NCBI GenBank assembly: GCA_947627045.1
Contig: CANQUM010000011.1
Coordinates: forward strand, 1 to 64,000
Direction: 5' to 3'
Source of the DNA: an uncultured Clostridia bacterium
GTDB taxonomy: Bacteria > Bacillota > Clostridia > Oscillospirales > Ruminococcaceae
Length of the DNA stretch: 64,000 bases
In this document: in pieces, positions 63,121-64,000 of the stretch
Numbering within the stretch: the first letter of the stretch is position 1
Layout: every line of letters starts with the position of its first letter
Notes under the pieces: model-generated
Database searches by the model: none
What the model saw: the letters and a program-made list of their open reading frames with translations, nothing else
Told to the model about the DNA's origin: nothing
Made by a program: the position numbers and the translations under genes

Positions 63121-63156
63121 ACTCCTTTGGATTTTAATATCCAAGGGAGTTTTTTA
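63121..63156. terminator. Bidirectional terminator after ppk
   Basis: ACTCCTTTGGAT pairs with ATCCAAGGGAGT (one G-T pair) around TTTAAT, then TTTTTT. Confidence 0.9.
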
Positions 63157-63157
63157 A

Positions 63158-63730
63158 TTAAGCTGCTTCAGCTTCTAAAATTCTATTTTCAATATCCTTT
63201 CTGAATATCAGCTTAAACAGAATTCTGACAAGCGGCTGAATGAAAAACACTTGTGTAAATAACGCAAACGGGAAATTAAAGCACATTAATTTCAACCAAT
63301 TTGCAAAAAGCGTGAAAATATTAAATCCACCGTAGTATGGATAATAAAGAAGTGCAGCAATAAAGCTCATTGAAGGACACATAATAACAACAGTAGCACA
63401 GATAACAGCAGTTTCAAAATGCATAGGGTTTGATTTCTGAGGATCTAAAACCCTGCAAGCTAATTTGAACGAACAGGGACTTCCTATAAATATTTCCAGT
63501 GAGTAAGCTAAAATAAACTCTGTTATAACCACTGCCCATATCGGAAGATATGTGCCGAGCATATAAACTCCTCCCTGATGATAGATAGCAGAAATAACGC
63601 TGTTTGTTCCGTTTACTGTCATAAGAGTGTTTCCGTTTACCACATACAGACTGAAGAACACATAAGCATGAACCGTTATCAGCACTGTCAGAAAAGCGAA
63701 AACCATTCTCTGAAATTGATTTCTTGGCAT
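63158..63730 (-). CDS. Polytopic membrane protein, DUF2798-like
   Basis: AAGGAG precedes ATG 63730 (MPRNQFQRMVFAFLTVLITV); the longer frame has no site. The 190-residue protein has four or five membrane helices. The start, MPRNQFQ followed by F-L-V, and repeated amphipathic patterns (HFETAVICATVVIMCPSMSF) match the uncharacterised DUF2798 family. The promoter TTGACA (63923-63918), 17 bp, TATAAT (63900-63895) gives a leader of about 155 nt. Function unknown. Confidence 0.7.
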   Translation of the reverse strand: MPRNQFQRMVFAFLTVLITVHAYVFFSLYVVNGNTLMTVNGTNSVISAIYHQGGVYMLGTYLPIWAVVITEFILAYSLEIFIGSPCSFKLACRVLDPQKSNPMHFETAVICATVVIMCPSMSFIAALLYYPYYGGFNIFTLFANWLKLMCFNFPFALFTQVFFIQPLVRILFKLIFRKDIENRILEAEAA

Positions 63731-64000
63731 AAATAATCTCCTTTTCTTTTTAGCACACAAAAAGACACACGAATACTTAAATATGCAAATCACAGAAGGC
63801 CCGTTCCGTAATCAGATTTACATACTATAAAGTATTACATGTGTCGTTGCGAACTGTATTTATTTATTGCAGATGCCTTGTGCATCGCTTAAAAATTATA
63901 TCAAATTCTATGGTATTTGTCAATATCTAAGAATTTAATTTCTTGCAACAATCCAAAATTATTCCTTATCCTTCATACACAAAACCATAACAGCCTTTTG
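63731..64000 (-). promoter_or_regulatory. Promoter and leader of the DUF2798-like gene, and window end
   Basis: The promoter is an exact consensus on the minus strand. The leader holds a small hairpin GATGC-ACAAG-GCATC (63886-63872). Beyond 63924 there is nothing defined; an open minus-strand end 64000-63959 (QKAVMVLCMKDKE, stop) could be the tail of a gene outside the window but is too short to claim. Confidence 0.6.

Noticed and set aside
63959-64000. Tail of a minus-strand gene at the window end
   Set aside because: Only 13 codons before a stop are visible, too few to tell a gene from chance.

Overview
The window reads as a chromosomal segment of an AT-rich, spore-forming, anaerobic Firmicute of the Ruminococcaceae/Oscillospiraceae type. 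I base this on SpoIIP, YpeB, a CotF-like coat protein and a Cys-rich Clostridia-style peptide, on BspA-like leucine-rich-repeat surface proteins, on TTG/GTG starts with strong AGGAGG sites, and on consensus sigma-A promoters with 17-bp spacers. No phage, plasmid or CRISPR locus was found. All calls come from reading the sequence and the translations; no database search was run.

Layout. 1-2.4 kb: end of gdhA, then an AT-rich accessory pair (XRE repressor diverging from a small LRR surface protein, with an operator in the shared promoter). 2.4-5.2 kb: threonine operon ACT-hom-thrB. 5.2-6.6 kb: rfbB preceded by a decayed rfbA remnant. 7-14.9 kb: secreted CAP protein, feoA-feoB, a DUF6512-like membrane protein, a secreted M23 peptidase and a serine hydrolase. 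15-21 kb: copper ATPase CopA with a fused C-terminal CopZ-like domain, then two tandem orphan solute-binding lipoproteins. 21-31.9 kb: secA, nth, a YfhO-like protein, eno and ypeB. 31.9-33.3 kb: a small accessory island (XRE, RHH, PBECR-like nuclease) ending in an unassigned structured RNA with its own promoter and terminator. 33.3-42.5 kb: ClpC-like ATPase, two very small proteins, metal permease, GtrA, CNNM-type protein, pyrE, a PRTase-like protein and a DUF4275-like protein. 42.7-45.1 kb: tRNA-Ser, tRNA-Arg and sporulation genes. 45.1-53.5 kb: a TrpXYZ-like ABC operon and a giant 1690-residue LRR/FIVAR surface protein. 54-64 kb: galT, a Ca-type P-ATPase, PP2C phosphatase, amidohydrolase, Ca/Na antiporter, polyphosphate kinase and a DUF2798-like protein.

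The most unusual signals are noncoding. (1) Three copies of a roughly 232-bp multi-hairpin element lie at 20991-21236, 28935-29166 and 36541-36772. Each sits inside a gene terminator, and the terminator hairpin occurs on both sides. In two copies the flanking hairpins are exact 28-bp and 21-bp direct repeats and the insert is exactly 232 bp. Stem bases change in compensating pairs between copies, so the fold itself is conserved. This looks like a mobile structured element that targets terminators. (2) An independent RNA at 33121-33276 folds into a closed multi-helix structure with a perfect 6-bp loop-loop (kissing) match and fits no family I could recall. (3) secA, galT and the PP2C gene carry a 17-nt hairpin (6-bp stem, 5-nt loop) placed between a purine-rich Shine-Dalgarno-like run and the start codon. 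(4) copA carries a perfect internal ribosome site ahead of its C-terminal metal-binding domain, which could yield a separate 73-residue copper chaperone.

Working together, the genes cover housekeeping (threonine and pyrimidine synthesis, glycolysis, Sec export, DNA repair), metal and calcium handling (FeoAB, CopA, an ArsP_2-like permease, Ca-ATPase, Ca/Na antiporter), sporulation and cell-wall work, and a set of secreted modular proteins that share a Lys-rich FnIII-like module.
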